Below, in pieces: positions 18,759 to 27,434 of a DNA stretch of 64,000 nt (positions are counted from its first letter, which is position 1; each line of letters begins with the position of its first letter). A program made the translations under genes and the position numbers. The stretch is from CAYRXM01 sp964449465. GTDB lineage: Bacteria > Chloroflexota > Anaerolineae > JAFGEY01. The DNA is taken from assembly GCA_964449465.1 (NCBI GenBank), contig CAYVBK010000028.1, positions 1 through 64,000 on the forward strand, in the 5' to 3' direction. The notes under the pieces were generated by a model. The model was not told the DNA's origin and made no database searches. It was given only the letters and a program-made list of their open reading frames with translations.

Positions 18759-19418
18759 ATGAACATTCCACACATCTTGATCATTGATGACGAACCTGGT
18801 GTTCTGGAGACTTGCGCCCGGGCGTTGCGGCGGCAAGGGTTTCAAATTACCACCGCGTCGAATGCCCAAATCGCTCATCAGTTCGTCTCCATCCTCAGGT
18901 TGGACCTGGTCATCTCGGACATTCGCATGCCAGGACAGGATGGCATTTCGCTGCTGCAAGAAATTCGCCAGGCAGCGCCCGAACTGCCTTTGATGATCAT
19001 CACTGCCTATCCCGACTCGGAATATGTGGACCGGGCCATCGGCATGAATGTCAAATCGTTCATCGCCAAGCCGTTCAATATGACCGATTTTGTCAACGAG
19101 GTCAAACGCTGCCTGAATTTGAATCAGCCTCACCGCCCAGAGCCAGAAGTTGACCTCTCTCAATTCCTGCACGAGTTGCGAAAACGACAAATACCGGTGC
19201 TACAAGGCCGCCTGGCACGTCACCCCGAACATGGGCGACTGGTTCTGTCACTCAAGAACAGTCAAGGGCAGATTGCCGTTGAAGAATGGCTCAACAGCTA
19301 TACCAACAGCGACGTTTATTTATTTGTGCTGCCGCAACCGGCCATAGAACCTGTCAACCCCACACCTGCACCACCGCAGCAGCGTGACCCTCATCCGAAT
19401 GCATCTTGCAACGAGTGA
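18759..19418 (+). CDS. Response-regulator receiver protein without DNA-binding domain
   Basis: A 219-residue protein whose first ~120 residues are a CheY-like receiver: acidic pair D10-D11, phospho-acceptor D54 (VISDIRMPG), T82 and K104 (IAKPF). The remaining ~95 residues have no helix-turn-helix or enzyme motif and end in a Pro-rich tail, so output is probably by protein contact. AAAGAGG precedes the ATG. It converges on the membrane STAS gene with a 28-nt 3' overlap, which hints at a shared signalling role. No histidine kinase is in the window. Confidence 0.88.
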   Translation: MNIPHILIIDDEPGVLETCARALRRQGFQITTASNAQIAHQFVSILRLDLVISDIRMPGQDGISLLQEIRQAAPELPLMIITAYPDSEYVDRAIGMNVKSFIAKPFNMTDFVNEVKRCLNLNQPHRPEPEVDLSQFLHELRKRQIPVLQGRLARHPEHGRLVLSLKNSQGQIAVEEWLNSYTNSDVYLFVLPQPAIEPVNPTPAPPQQRDPHPNASCNE

Positions 19419-20320
19419 ACAAACTGCACCGTCTCGCGCAGCAGAGTCATCTTGTCGCGATCTTGGGCCAGTTCTTGGGCCTGGCGCGATGACATGCCGC
19501 TCACCACAATGTTGGACACGATCAACCGTAGAGTGCGCAAAGTTTGCACCCAGGCCGACATTCCCTCCTGGTCAAAGCTGGCCCCGCTGATGTCCAAAAT
19601 CAAACGGCGAAACGAGTGCTGCTTTAGACGGGTGAACAACCTCTCTTGAATCAACTGAACCCGGTCTGCGGTGCAATAGCCCACCACGACCAAAATGCCG
19701 TCACCGCGCTCGCTCTCGATCAATGGCATTTCCAGCTCACGGATCGTCTGCATGCGCAATTGGTCTTGCTCGATGACAGATTCAAGTCGCTCCATCGTTT
19801 GTTGTAAAATTTGATTCTTTTCGGTCAAGGCGGCCTGTGTCACCTGGTCAGCAGACAGTGCTTCGAGCAATGATCGGGCGATCAGGCAACCGATAATCCC
19901 TGCGGTAGCAAATCCGGCGGCCACATACGGGCTGATCAGATCGAGCCACAACGACAACCACAGCAGCACACCGGTTTCCACCGCCGTCGCCACCAGGCCG
20001 GCTACCGGCCACAATATCGCCAAAATCAAGACCGCGCACAAGGCCAACATCGGTAAGAGGCCGCCTATATCCTGCGGTTGCCGGCCAAGCAATAACAAAG
20101 GCACGCCGATCAACATACTGGCCATCGAGATACCAATCGGGCGTTCCCACTGCGGCCAACGATTCAACACATAAAACAAGACCGCTAACGAGGCGATCAG
20201 AACCACATCAATGCCGATTCCGGCCCAGTAGCCACGCCCCATATTGATCAACAGCAGCCCGCTCAACCCGCCTATGCCGATCAACAGAACAAACTTGATC
20301 AGCCCGGATATTGATCTCAT
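19391..20320 (-). CDS. Membrane protein with C-terminal STAS domain
   Basis: A 309-residue protein. The first ~150 residues form about five or six membrane helices, followed by a short coiled-coil linker (near QILQQTMERLESVIEQDQ) and a C-terminal STAS domain from about residue 200. The domain has the RsbR/anti-anti-sigma-like pattern RRLILDISGASFDQEG. Cytosolic STAS domains of this type usually act by binding anti-sigma factors or kinases. It follows the pflX-like gene by 33 nt on the same strand and probably shares its transcript. The membrane fusion suggests a sensor; the input is unknown. Confidence 0.75.
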   Translation of the reverse strand: MRSISGLIKFVLLIGIGGLSGLLLINMGRGYWAGIGIDVVLIASLAVLFYVLNRWPQWERPIGISMASMLIGVPLLLLGRQPQDIGGLLPMLALCAVLILAILWPVAGLVATAVETGVLLWLSLWLDLISPYVAAGFATAGIIGCLIARSLLEALSADQVTQAALTEKNQILQQTMERLESVIEQDQLRMQTIRELEMPLIESERGDGILVVVGYCTADRVQLIQERLFTRLKQHSFRRLILDISGASFDQEGMSAWVQTLRTLRLIVSNIVVSGMSSRQAQELAQDRDKMTLLRETVQFVHSLQDAFG

Positions 20321-20353
20321 CCTGCGCTCCTTTACCCCACCCCAAACTGCCGA

Positions 20354-21280
20354 TCACCACTCGGATTCGCACTCTTGGGCCCAGCCATTTTCCAGCCCGG
20401 CGGCCTCCAGAGCGGCAAAAGCGATCTCGTACTCGGGTTCACTCACCTTGCGCCCCATCACCGGATCGTCTATGCACTGATAGGCCGGAAAGTATTGGTT
20501 CATCAGGCTGATGTGGACGTTGGCAGACAGGTGATCGACAATCCAACGCATCACCCCGGCCGTGCCGGCCAGACCTTCTGGCAGCACCAGGTGACGCACG
20601 AGCAACCCACGCTGCACCATACCTTCTTCATCCATCACCAGCTCATCACCCACCTGCCGATACATCTCGCTCAGGGCGGCGCGGTTGTGCATGGTATAGT
20701 TGGGAAAGCCAGACCAACGCAAGGCCACCTCATCGTCGTCATACTTGGCATCGGGCAGCCAGATGTCAATCACCCCTTCCAACAACCGCAGCGTCTCGAC
20801 CCGATCATAGCCGCTGGAATTGTACAGCAAGGGCAGGCGCAGCCCCCCTTCAATCGCCAGAGGCAGCGCCGCCAGGATGCTCGCCACCTGATGCGTAGGC
20901 GTGACAAAATTGATATTGTGCGCTCCTTTGCGCTGCAATTCGATCATCATCTCGGCCAGCCGCGACACGCTGACCACCTGTCCGCCGCTCAACTGGCTGA
21001 TCGGATAGTTCTGGCAGAACCGGCAGCGGCCTGTGCAGCCGGAGAAAAAGATCGTCCCCGAGCCGCGCGTTCCACTGATGGGTGGTTCTTCCCAGTGATG
21101 CAGGTTCCAACTGGCAACCTTGGGCAGAGCCGCCGAGCGACAATGCCCCAATTCGCCGGCCAGGCGATCCACCTGGCAGCGATGCGGACACAATTCACAG
21201 CAGGCCAGGCTTTGCCAGACCTGCTCGGCCCGCCGCGCCAACTCGCCGCTGGCATACAAAGCCATATATCCGGGGATCAA
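20354..21280 (-). CDS. PflX-like radical SAM protein (COG1313 type)
   Basis: A 308-residue radical SAM protein with the cluster motif CTGRCRFC (C82, C86, C89). Extra N-terminal cysteines (CCELCPHRC, then C47) are typical of the PflX / AmmeMemoRadiSam-like group related to pyruvate formate-lyase activating enzymes. The start is taken as TTG 21280 because AGGAG lies 5 nt upstream; ATG 21265 has no comparable site. It lies 15 nt below the polyol dehydrogenase. The target for glycyl-radical or other chemistry is not known. Confidence 0.8.
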   Translation of the reverse strand: MIPGYMALYASGELARRAEQVWQSLACCELCPHRCQVDRLAGELGHCRSAALPKVASWNLHHWEEPPISGTRGSGTIFFSGCTGRCRFCQNYPISQLSGGQVVSVSRLAEMMIELQRKGAHNINFVTPTHQVASILAALPLAIEGGLRLPLLYNSSGYDRVETLRLLEGVIDIWLPDAKYDDDEVALRWSGFPNYTMHNRAALSEMYRQVGDELVMDEEGMVQRGLLVRHLVLPEGLAGTAGVMRWIVDHLSANVHISLMNQYFPAYQCIDDPVMGRKVSEPEYEIAFAALEAAGLENGWAQECESEW

Positions 21281-21295
21281 AATTTCTCCTTGTCC

Positions 21296-22336
21296 CTACA
21301 TCGCTATCCGAATAACAGCCTTAATCACACCATCTTGATAGGACGACACCAGCCGATAGGCCTCTTGAGCCTGATCCAGTGTAAAGGTGTGCGTGACCAG
21401 GCTGCGCACATCAATCAAGCCATCGCGCACCATCGGGATGGCCCGTGGATATGTGTGCTTCATACGCCGCACATACTTGATGGTCAACCCTTTGCGGCGC
21501 ACCGCATGCGCCGGGAAAATAACCTCGTTCTCTCGGGGAATCCCCACCATGATCAACTTGCCGCCGCGCCGGGCCATCTCCACCACCTGCCGGGTCACCG
21601 TCTCGTCGGCCCAGGCCGCTTCAAAGGCCACATCCACGCCGCGTCCCCCGGTCAGCGTCTTGATCCACTGCACTGCGTCGCCCTGATCGGCGCGAAACAC
21701 CGTCGCTCCAAACTGCTGCGCCAGGGCCAGTCGCTCTGGAATCAGGTCCACCACATAGGCGGCGCGGGCGCCAGAGCGCAGAGCCACCTGCAAGATCAAC
21801 AGGCCAATCGTGCCGGCGCCAATGATGGCAATGGTATCGCCCGGATGCAGATGGGCCAGGGCCACGGCATGCAGGGCCACACCCAACGGCTCTAGCATGG
21901 CGCCTTGAGCGTCGTCTATTTCATCGGGGATGGGAAAACAAAGGTGCGCCGGATGGGTCATATACTCTTGAAACGCGCCCGGCGTCGGCGGCGTGCTGCA
22001 AAACAAAATATGCTCACACAGGTTGGGATGCCCTTCCAGGCAAAACTCGCAGTGACCGCAGGCAATGGCCGGCTCGACAGCCACCCGTGCGCCGATCGGC
22101 GGATCACTGACGCCCGGCCCCCATGCCACCACCCGCGCCGAAAATTCGTGGCCGATCACAAACGGCTCGCGCACCCGGTCATCACCGATGCCACCGTCCA
22201 AAAAATAATGCACGTCCGAACCACAGATGCCCACCGAAAGCACCTGCAACAAGACCTCACCGGGGTCGGGCCGTGGTTGGGGAACCTCGTTTACACGTAT
22301 ATCGCCGGGACCATACAATCTGGCTGCTTTCATCAT
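21296..22336 (-). CDS. Zinc-dependent polyol/alcohol dehydrogenase (MDR family)
   Basis: A 346-residue medium-chain dehydrogenase of the sorbitol/xylitol dehydrogenase or threonine dehydrogenase type. Catalytic zinc ligands are C38 (GICGSDVHY), H63 and E64 (GHEF). Structural zinc cysteines are C93, C96, C99 and C107. The coenzyme fold shows IIGAGTIGLL, for NAD(H) binding. First gene of a likely three-gene operon with pflX and STAS. The DVHY signature favours a polyol substrate; exact specificity is uncertain. Confidence 0.87.
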   Translation of the reverse strand: MMKAARLYGPGDIRVNEVPQPRPDPGEVLLQVLSVGICGSDVHYFLDGGIGDDRVREPFVIGHEFSARVVAWGPGVSDPPIGARVAVEPAIACGHCEFCLEGHPNLCEHILFCSTPPTPGAFQEYMTHPAHLCFPIPDEIDDAQGAMLEPLGVALHAVALAHLHPGDTIAIIGAGTIGLLILQVALRSGARAAYVVDLIPERLALAQQFGATVFRADQGDAVQWIKTLTGGRGVDVAFEAAWADETVTRQVVEMARRGGKLIMVGIPRENEVIFPAHAVRRKGLTIKYVRRMKHTYPRAIPMVRDGLIDVRSLVTHTFTLDQAQEAYRLVSSYQDGVIKAVIRIAM

Positions 22337-22376
22337 ATCCTCTCTATTCGTAATAACCTACCTTGTATCTTGAAGC

Positions 22377-22406
22377 AGTATATCACAAAACCACCCAATC
22401 GGCCAA
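22377..22406 (-). promoter_or_regulatory. Putative promoter of the polyol dehydrogenase operon
   Basis: TTGGCC (22401-22406), 18-nt spacer, TATACT (22377-22382) on the minus strand, about 41 nt before the ATG. It nearly abuts the divergent tlyA promoter. Confidence 0.45.
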
Positions 22407-22408
22407 AA

Positions 22409-22437
22409 TTGCCCCGTCGGACAGGCTGTGTTATACT
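22409..22437 (+). promoter_or_regulatory. Putative promoter of tlyA
   Basis: TTGCCC (22409-22414), 17-nt spacer, TATACT (22432-22437). The expected start near 22444 coincides with AGGAGG (22444-22449), giving a very short leader of about 15 nt before GTG 22459. Confidence 0.6.
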
Positions 22438-22458
22438 TTGACCAGGAGGTATGCTCTG

Positions 22459-23250
22459 GTGATTGCCAAGACCCATCTTACTAAACAACGACTGGATTTA
22501 CTGATGGCCGAGCGAGGCCTGGCGCCCAGCCGCACAGCCGCTCAAAGTTTGATTATGGCCGGGCAGGTTGTGGTCAATGGCCAGCCGGCCACCAAACCCG
22601 GCGCCACCGTGCCGACCGATGTACGCATTGAAATCGCCGAACGCCTGCCTTTTGTCAGCCGCGGCGGACTTAAACTCCAGGCTGCGCTGGATGCCTTTGC
22701 TCTGGATGTGCACGGTTGGGTTGCCGCCGATGTGGGCGCATCTACCGGCGGCTTTACCGACTGTTTGCTTCAACGCGGCGCGGCGGGGGTCTATGCCATT
22801 GATGTGGGCTATGGACAACTGGCCTGGTCGCTGCGCCAGAATGAGCGTGTGGTGGTGATGGAACGGGTCAATGCCCGCTACCTGGAATCGCTACCCGAAC
22901 CCATAGACCTGGCCGTTGTAGACGCCTCGTTCATCTCGCTGACGCTGCTGCTGCCGCGCATCTATCAATGGCTCAAGCCTCAAGGCCAGGTCGTTGCCCT
23001 GATCAAGCCTCAATTCGAGGCCGGAAAAGACCAGGTGGGACAGGGAGGAGTGGTACGTGACAAACACATTCATCGCCAGGTGCTGGAACACATCCTGACC
23101 TGGTGCCGCGATCACGACCTGCCGCCGCAAGGCTTGATTCGCTCACCCATCACCGGGCCGGCCGGCAATGTGGAATTTCTGGCCCTGCTGCGGCGCGACG
23201 ACGATTGCACCTGGCCCATCGAGCCAGCGGTTCAGGCGGCGGTTGGGTAA
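22459..23250 (+). CDS. tlyA: TlyA family rRNA 2'-O-methyltransferase
   Basis: A 263-residue protein joining an N-terminal S4 RNA-binding domain (RLDLLMAERGLAPSRT to about residue 60) to an FtsJ-like SAM methyltransferase (DVGASTGGFTDCLLQ; ALIKPQFEAG). TlyA enzymes methylate 16S and/or 23S rRNA riboses and affect capreomycin sensitivity; the 'hemolysin' name is historical. GTG 22459 was chosen from AGGAGG 9 nt upstream and usual family length (~268). A three-codon ATG frame (22451-22462) overlaps the GTG but is probably chance. Confidence 0.9.
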   Translation: MIAKTHLTKQRLDLLMAERGLAPSRTAAQSLIMAGQVVVNGQPATKPGATVPTDVRIEIAERLPFVSRGGLKLQAALDAFALDVHGWVAADVGASTGGFTDCLLQRGAAGVYAIDVGYGQLAWSLRQNERVVVMERVNARYLESLPEPIDLAVVDASFISLTLLLPRIYQWLKPQGQVVALIKPQFEAGKDQVGQGGVVRDKHIHRQVLEHILTWCRDHDLPPQGLIRSPITGPAGNVEFLALLRRDDDCTWPIEPAVQAAVG

Positions 23251-23251
23251 A

Positions 23252-23279
23252 GAGTTTGGCATGTGGGCGTGCCAAACTC
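23252..23279. terminator. Hairpin between convergent genes
   Basis: Perfect 10-bp arms GAGTTTGGCA/TGCCAAACTC with an 8-nt loop, directly after the tlyA stop and about 35 nt from the stop of the opposite gene. There is no strong U-tract on either strand, so it may be a shared but weak terminator. Confidence 0.55.
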
Positions 23280-23314
23280 CTCATCCATTCAACCCAAGTG
23301 AAACACCCAAACCA

Positions 23315-24061
23315 TTAATGCCGGATCGTTACCGGCACAATGCACTCTTCCGAGTTGCCCATCCGCTCAATGACGATCAGCATAAAGCGGTAATTGCCGA
23401 CCGGCAGATGCACCGTGCTCCAAAATCCCAGACTACCTTTTTCGACCGGCTGATTGAACGTCTGCACCCAGTGCCATTCATCCTGGAAATCGCGGCTCTG
23501 AAATTTGAACTCGTAGCGATCAAACTGCTCCTTGAGCGCAGTGCCAAATACCTCAATGCCCTGATCGATCACCTGATTGGCAATCGGCTGCGTGACCTGG
23601 ACATTGGGATTGGGACAAGACGCCGACACTGGGCGCGCCGTTGGCGAAGGCGGGACGTCGTTGGAGCGAACCGTTGCCGTGGGCGTCGCTTGCGGACGGC
23701 GGGTTGGCGTGAGAGACGGGGATGGTGTCAAAGAGACCGCCGTTGGCGATGGCCTGACAGTGGCGGTAGGAGACAGGGAAACGGTGGGCGAAGGGGAATC
23801 CACTATCACAGGGGATGGTTCTGGCAACGGCACATAATGCACCAGCACGTAAATGCCTACCGCAATGCCCAACAAAACCAGAATCATGGCCGAATGGCGA
23901 TAGATCTGCCGCGCAAAATGAGCGCGCTCCATCGCAAAAATGGCATAAATACCTTCTTTGCGCGACTGTAAAGCGGCCCGCAAATAAAATATCATGCCCA
24001 GTCCGCACAAGATATAGATCCAGATAGCATATTGAGCGATCAGGCGAATGAACAGGTTCAT
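23315..24061 (-). CDS. Membrane-anchored protein with Ser/Thr/Pro stalk
   Basis: A 248-residue protein with two N-terminal membrane segments (about residues 8-30 and 56-78), a long Ser/Thr/Pro-rich stalk (residues ~80-150) and a C-terminal domain of about 100 residues (from NPNVQVTQPIANQVI) with an Ig-like, ligand-binding look. No catalytic motif is visible. Its ATG overlaps the stop of the purine nucleoside phosphorylase gene as ATGA, so the two are co-transcribed, though a functional link is not obvious. Confidence 0.6.
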   Translation of the reverse strand: MNLFIRLIAQYAIWIYILCGLGMIFYLRAALQSRKEGIYAIFAMERAHFARQIYRHSAMILVLLGIAVGIYVLVHYVPLPEPSPVIVDSPSPTVSLSPTATVRPSPTAVSLTPSPSLTPTRRPQATPTATVRSNDVPPSPTARPVSASCPNPNVQVTQPIANQVIDQGIEVFGTALKEQFDRYEFKFQSRDFQDEWHWVQTFNQPVEKGSLGFWSTVHLPVGNYRFMLIVIERMGNSEECIVPVTIRH

Positions 24062-24924
24062 AGTCGCTTCAAAAAACCCTGGATCAGATGGGTCAATCGT
24101 GGAACGATGACTCGGCCGGCTTCCAACACCTCTTGATGAGTGGTAGGCGCCTGCTGCGCAGACTCGGCCGATGTGCTCAGGACATTGCTGATGCCCGAAA
24201 TGCCCAACACGCGAACGCCCATATGACGGGCCACCGTCACCTCTGGCACCGTGGACATTCCTACCGCATCGGCGCCAATGCCGCGCAAAAAGCGAATATC
24301 GGCCGGCGTTTCAAAAGAGGGCCCGGCCAGACAAATATAGACCCCTTCGTGCAGCGGGATGTTTTGCTCCTGCGCCACCTGGCGAGCTGCCTGGCGCAAC
24401 GCCGAATCGTAGGCCTGAGACATGTCGGGGAAACGTGGGCCAAAATCGGGATCGTTGGGGCCGATCAGCGGATTGAGCCCGGCCATGCCGATCAGATTGA
24501 TATGATCGTGAATCAACATCAATTCGCCGGGATGAAACTGCGGCGCCAGGCCGCCGGCCGCATTGGTCACAATCAGAATCTCGATGCCCAATAGACACAG
24601 CACGCGCACCGGCCAGGTCACTTGCTGCATCGAATATCCCTCGTAATAATGCAGACGCCCCTGCATCACAATCACCGACTGCCCTTCCAACTGCCCTATC
24701 ACCATTTGCCCGGTATGCCCCTGCACCGTAGATGGGGCCATATATGGAATCTCGGCAAACGGCAATCGCTCTGCGCCTTGAATGCTATCGGCCAGCGGGC
24801 TGAGGCCCGATCCAAGTATAATGCCAATGCGCGGCGGCCTGTTTTGACAGTGAGTAGAATGTTGGCGAATAAAATCTACCGCCTCCTGGTATTGCTGTCG
24901 TGAGGGAACGAGATGCTCCATCAT
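24058..24924 (-). CDS. Purine nucleoside phosphorylase (trimeric type)
   Basis: A 288-residue PNP of the trimeric inosine/guanosine class, cleaving purine nucleosides with phosphate to base and ribose 1-phosphate. Visible signatures are IGIILGSGLSPLAD, MQGRLHYYEGY, VTNAAGGL and the purine-site segment GPSFETPADIRFL. ATG 24924 is preceded by AGGAG 7 nt upstream; an adjacent ATG at 24921 is also possible. The end overlaps the membrane protein gene. Confidence 0.92.
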   Translation of the reverse strand: MMEHLVPSRQQYQEAVDFIRQHSTHCQNRPPRIGIILGSGLSPLADSIQGAERLPFAEIPYMAPSTVQGHTGQMVIGQLEGQSVIVMQGRLHYYEGYSMQQVTWPVRVLCLLGIEILIVTNAAGGLAPQFHPGELMLIHDHINLIGMAGLNPLIGPNDPDFGPRFPDMSQAYDSALRQAARQVAQEQNIPLHEGVYICLAGPSFETPADIRFLRGIGADAVGMSTVPEVTVARHMGVRVLGISGISNVLSTSAESAQQAPTTHQEVLEAGRVIVPRLTHLIQGFLKRL

Positions 24925-24969
24925 CAAATTGCTCCTTTGGTTGTTGGGACAATGCCACACCAGCCGAGA

Positions 24970-24998
24970 ATTTTACACTGATGCCGATCAAAATGCAA
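24970..24998 (-). promoter_or_regulatory. Putative promoter of the PNP operon
   Basis: TTGCAT (24993-24998), 17-nt spacer and TAAAAT (24970-24975) on the minus strand, 45 nt before ATG 24924. Confidence 0.5.
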
Positions 24999-25065
24999 AC
25001 AAAAGAAACCAGGTGGAACAAACCTGCCCATCCTGGTTTCCCAAACGACAAACAACCTGCGAGAT

Positions 25066-25980
25066 TCAGTTCTGCGGCACCGGCAGAGCGACACGATCCT
25101 CATAATGATCGCCAGATTGCTCGCCATTGGCCGAATTGCTATCGGCCTGAATCTGGCTGTAAATCTGTGTGGTCGAAATGTTGGCATGCCCTAGCAGTTC
25201 TTGCACCTGTCGCAGGTCTACACCCTGATTGAGCATGTGAGTGGCAAAAGAGTGGCGCAGCGTGTGCGGCGTGATCGCCTCATCCAACCCCACTGTTTTG
25301 ACATGCATCTTGATGATCAACCACAACCCTTGCCGGGTCAAGCGTTCACCACGATGATTGAGAAACAAGGCCGGCTCTTGCTCATTTTTGACCAGAGCTG
25401 GACGGCCCCGCTCCAGGTACAGATTCAATGCCTCATATGCCGGCTCTGAAATGGGCAAAATACGATCCTTGTGCGCCCGGCAATAAATAACCCTTCGAGG
25501 CAGATTCAGATCAGCCACATTCAGCGAAACCAACTCACTCACCCGCATACCGCTGGCATAAAGCACCTGAAGAAAAGCCCCGTTGCGTAGAGAGCGGGGG
25601 TCGGACACATCGGCCGGATAGTCCAAAAGCACGTCTACCTGTTCAGGAGAAAGGATTTTGGGCACGCGCTTTTTCACTTTGGGCGAATCCAGCGTGGCTG
25701 TAGGATCATCTTGCAGCAGACCGGCCTGCACCATAAAGTGAAAAAAGGACTTGACCGCTGCCACTTTGCGCGCCACAGTTGAAGAAGCATAATCTTGGCT
25801 TTTGAGAAAATTGACAAAAGAAACCAGCACGCTGCGGTTGATCTGCGCCCAAGACTCTGCCTGCAGAGCCACAAACTCGCAAAACTGTGTCAGATCGTTG
25901 CGATAGGCCGACGTGGTGTTTTCAGAATAATTCTTTTGGGCTTCGAGATGTCGCAAAAAGTTTTCGATCTGTGACTGCAT
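25066..25980 (-). CDS. Tyrosine recombinase XerC/XerD type
   Basis: A 304-residue site-specific recombinase of the size and domain order of XerC/XerD, which resolve chromosome dimers at dif. All catalytic residues are seen: R146 (GMRVSE), K171, H239 and R242 (HTLRH), H265 (GHANIST) and nucleophile Y274. The N-terminal SAM-like domain occupies residues 1-90. ATG 25980 follows AAGGAGAGA; the longer ORF is rejected. No attachment sites or phage genes are nearby, so a housekeeping role is more likely than integration. XerC cannot be told from XerD here. Confidence 0.88.
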   Translation of the reverse strand: MQSQIENFLRHLEAQKNYSENTTSAYRNDLTQFCEFVALQAESWAQINRSVLVSFVNFLKSQDYASSTVARKVAAVKSFFHFMVQAGLLQDDPTATLDSPKVKKRVPKILSPEQVDVLLDYPADVSDPRSLRNGAFLQVLYASGMRVSELVSLNVADLNLPRRVIYCRAHKDRILPISEPAYEALNLYLERGRPALVKNEQEPALFLNHRGERLTRQGLWLIIKMHVKTVGLDEAITPHTLRHSFATHMLNQGVDLRQVQELLGHANISTTQIYSQIQADSNSANGEQSGDHYEDRVALPVPQN

Positions 25981-26055
25981 ACATTCTCTCCTTGAGTCAG
26001 TGTCCTGTCCATCATCCACCTCAGAAAGGCCGGCAACTGATCTATTGATAGTTTG

Positions 26056-26083
26056 ATTATAGCACAACTTTGCATAAAATCAA
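26056..26083 (-). promoter_or_regulatory. Promoter of the xer gene
   Basis: TTGATT (26078-26083), 16-nt spacer and consensus TATAAT (26056-26061) on the minus strand, about 75 nt before the ATG. Confidence 0.6.
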
Positions 26084-26236
26084 AGTATGGGCGTACTTAC
26101 TCCTCATGCGGTTTCCCTTAGATAGAAATACGCGCCCTGACCAGGGCGCATTTCAACCTGGGAGCAATATCCCTGGACAAGAAAAGTCAGGCACGCCCTC
26201 GTGTCGTTTGAAGGACCCGGCCGGGTCAGGTGGCTT

Positions 26237-26265
26237 TTGCGTTATCGAGAAAACCATAGTAAAAT
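26237..26265 (+). promoter_or_regulatory. Putative promoter giving a leaderless acetyltransferase mRNA
   Basis: TTGCGT (26237-26242), 17-nt spacer, TAAAAT (26260-26265). The expected transcription start (+7) falls at or one base before ATG 26273, and no Shine-Dalgarno is visible. The preceding stretch 26084-26236 holds only a small hairpin (GCGCCCT/AGGGCGC). Confidence 0.45.
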
Positions 26266-26272
26266 TTCTCTT

Positions 26273-27280
26273 ATGACTGTCATCAAAATCACTTCAAACC
26301 ACAATCACTCTGGTTTGCGCCCGTTGGATCCTGGCCGCGATCTGACTCAGCTTGCCTTTTTGATCGAAAGCGCGTTCGGCGACGACATTTCGGTAGATGG
26401 CCGGCAGGTCTTGCGCGACCTGCGCTTTTTGGGCTGGCTGGGGCCGCTCAATGTCATTTTTACCAACTCACCTTCCGAAGTAGACGGTATTTTGACCGGT
26501 TTCGTGTGGATTCAAGACCGCCGCGTGGTCGGCAATGTGACAGTCAACCGCCCCACCGGGCACTCGCGTCGCTGGCAAATCAGCAATGTGGCTGTCCTGT
26601 CAGAATATCGCGGGCGCGGGATCGGTCGGCAACTGGTTCAGGCCGCTCTGGACATGATTTCAGAACGCGGCGGCGACACAGCCTACCTCTTTGTGCGCGA
26701 TGACAACCCGCCGGCCATCCATCTATACCAGAGTATGGGCTTTGGCAACGTGGACCGTGCCACCGACCTGATCGGTCAGATACCGGCCATCCGCACCAAA
26801 CAAGACACCCTCTTGCGGCCATTACGACCACAAGAGGGTGAGCAACTCTATCATCTGGTGTTGCAGGCTACCGGCCCCGGCCATCGCTGGCTATACGATA
26901 TTTCTCGCAACCAGTATGTCATATCGCCCGAAGAATGGCGGTGGCAGGCCATCGAGGGATTCCTGTCGGGTCGCCATGAAACTCGTTGGGGGCTGTACGC
27001 GGGCAACCGCCTGGACGCCGCCTTGATATGGGACGCAGCTCGCCCCTGGAGCCGCAAGCCGCACCGTCTCAAGCTATGGGTGCGCCCCGACCGGCGTGGC
27101 CTGGTTGAAAAAAGTCTGGTCAGCGATCTGCTAACCAGACTGGCTCTTGGTCCTCGTCGTCCGATTCAAATCACCCTGCCTCACTGTGAACAGGCTGCCA
27201 TCCAGGCTCTGGTCGCTCAAGGCTTTAGGCCATTGCGCACTCTGATCTTGATGAAAAAAACCATCCCAGAGCCTCTGTAG
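26273..27280 (+). CDS. GNAT family N-acetyltransferase (tandem GNAT-like domains)
   Basis: A 335-residue protein. The N-terminal half is a clear GNAT domain with the acetyl-CoA loop VLSEYRGRGIGRQLV (about residues 110-125) and the later NPPAIHLYQSMGF. The C-terminal half (from LLRPLRPQEG) looks like a second, more diverged GNAT domain lacking an obvious acetyl-CoA loop, a mycothiol-synthase-like arrangement. The substrate is unknown. ATG 26273 was preferred over the GTG at 26201 from promoter position and homology-like start. Confidence 0.8.
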   Translation: MTVIKITSNHNHSGLRPLDPGRDLTQLAFLIESAFGDDISVDGRQVLRDLRFLGWLGPLNVIFTNSPSEVDGILTGFVWIQDRRVVGNVTVNRPTGHSRRWQISNVAVLSEYRGRGIGRQLVQAALDMISERGGDTAYLFVRDDNPPAIHLYQSMGFGNVDRATDLIGQIPAIRTKQDTLLRPLRPQEGEQLYHLVLQATGPGHRWLYDISRNQYVISPEEWRWQAIEGFLSGRHETRWGLYAGNRLDAALIWDAARPWSRKPHRLKLWVRPDRRGLVEKSLVSDLLTRLALGPRRPIQITLPHCEQAAIQALVAQGFRPLRTLILMKKTIPEPL

Positions 27281-27330
27281 CTCGACAAGGTGTAACTATC
27301 TACCTTGAGCCGAAAATTAGCCTTTGGGAG

Positions 27331-27415
27331 TGTCGTTCTGAGGAACGCAGCGACAAAGAATCTCGTTGTACACCGCCAAGAGAGATTCTTCGCACCTGAC
27401 GGCGCTCAGAATGGC
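27331..27415. repeat. Imperfect inverted-repeat element (MITE-like)
   Basis: Arms TGTCGTTCTGAG...AAGAATCTC (27331-27364) and GAGATTCTT...CTCAGAATGGCA (27382-27415) pair around a ~17-nt loop. This TGTC-TTCTGAG / AAGAATCT pattern is a common dispersed intergenic hairpin in several phyla. No transposase is present. Confidence 0.7.
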
Positions 27416-27434
27416 AGTGGGTAGGTAGTTACCA

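Noticed and set aside
20375..21895. 506-codon plus-strand ORF
   Set aside because: Antisense to the pflX-like and polyol dehydrogenase genes, low-complexity His/Gln/Arg composition, no ribosome-binding site or domain; a GC-driven shadow frame. The same holds for the long antisense frames at 7210-8538, 15252-16502, 38731-40332 and 58321-59757.
22451..22462. Three-codon upstream ORF (ATG CTC TGG TGA) overlapping the tlyA GTG
   Set aside because: Only 1 nt from the AGGAGG, too close for initiation; most likely chance.
25066..25980. Phage or integrative-element integrase
   Set aside because: Size and motifs fit housekeeping XerC/D; no att-like repeats, excisionase or tRNA gene nearby.
26084..26236. 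Small structured RNA (SRP or RNase P RNA) before the GNAT gene
   Set aside because: GGGTCAGG and GGACAAGAAAAGTCAGG words recall these RNAs, but the conserved cores and length do not match.
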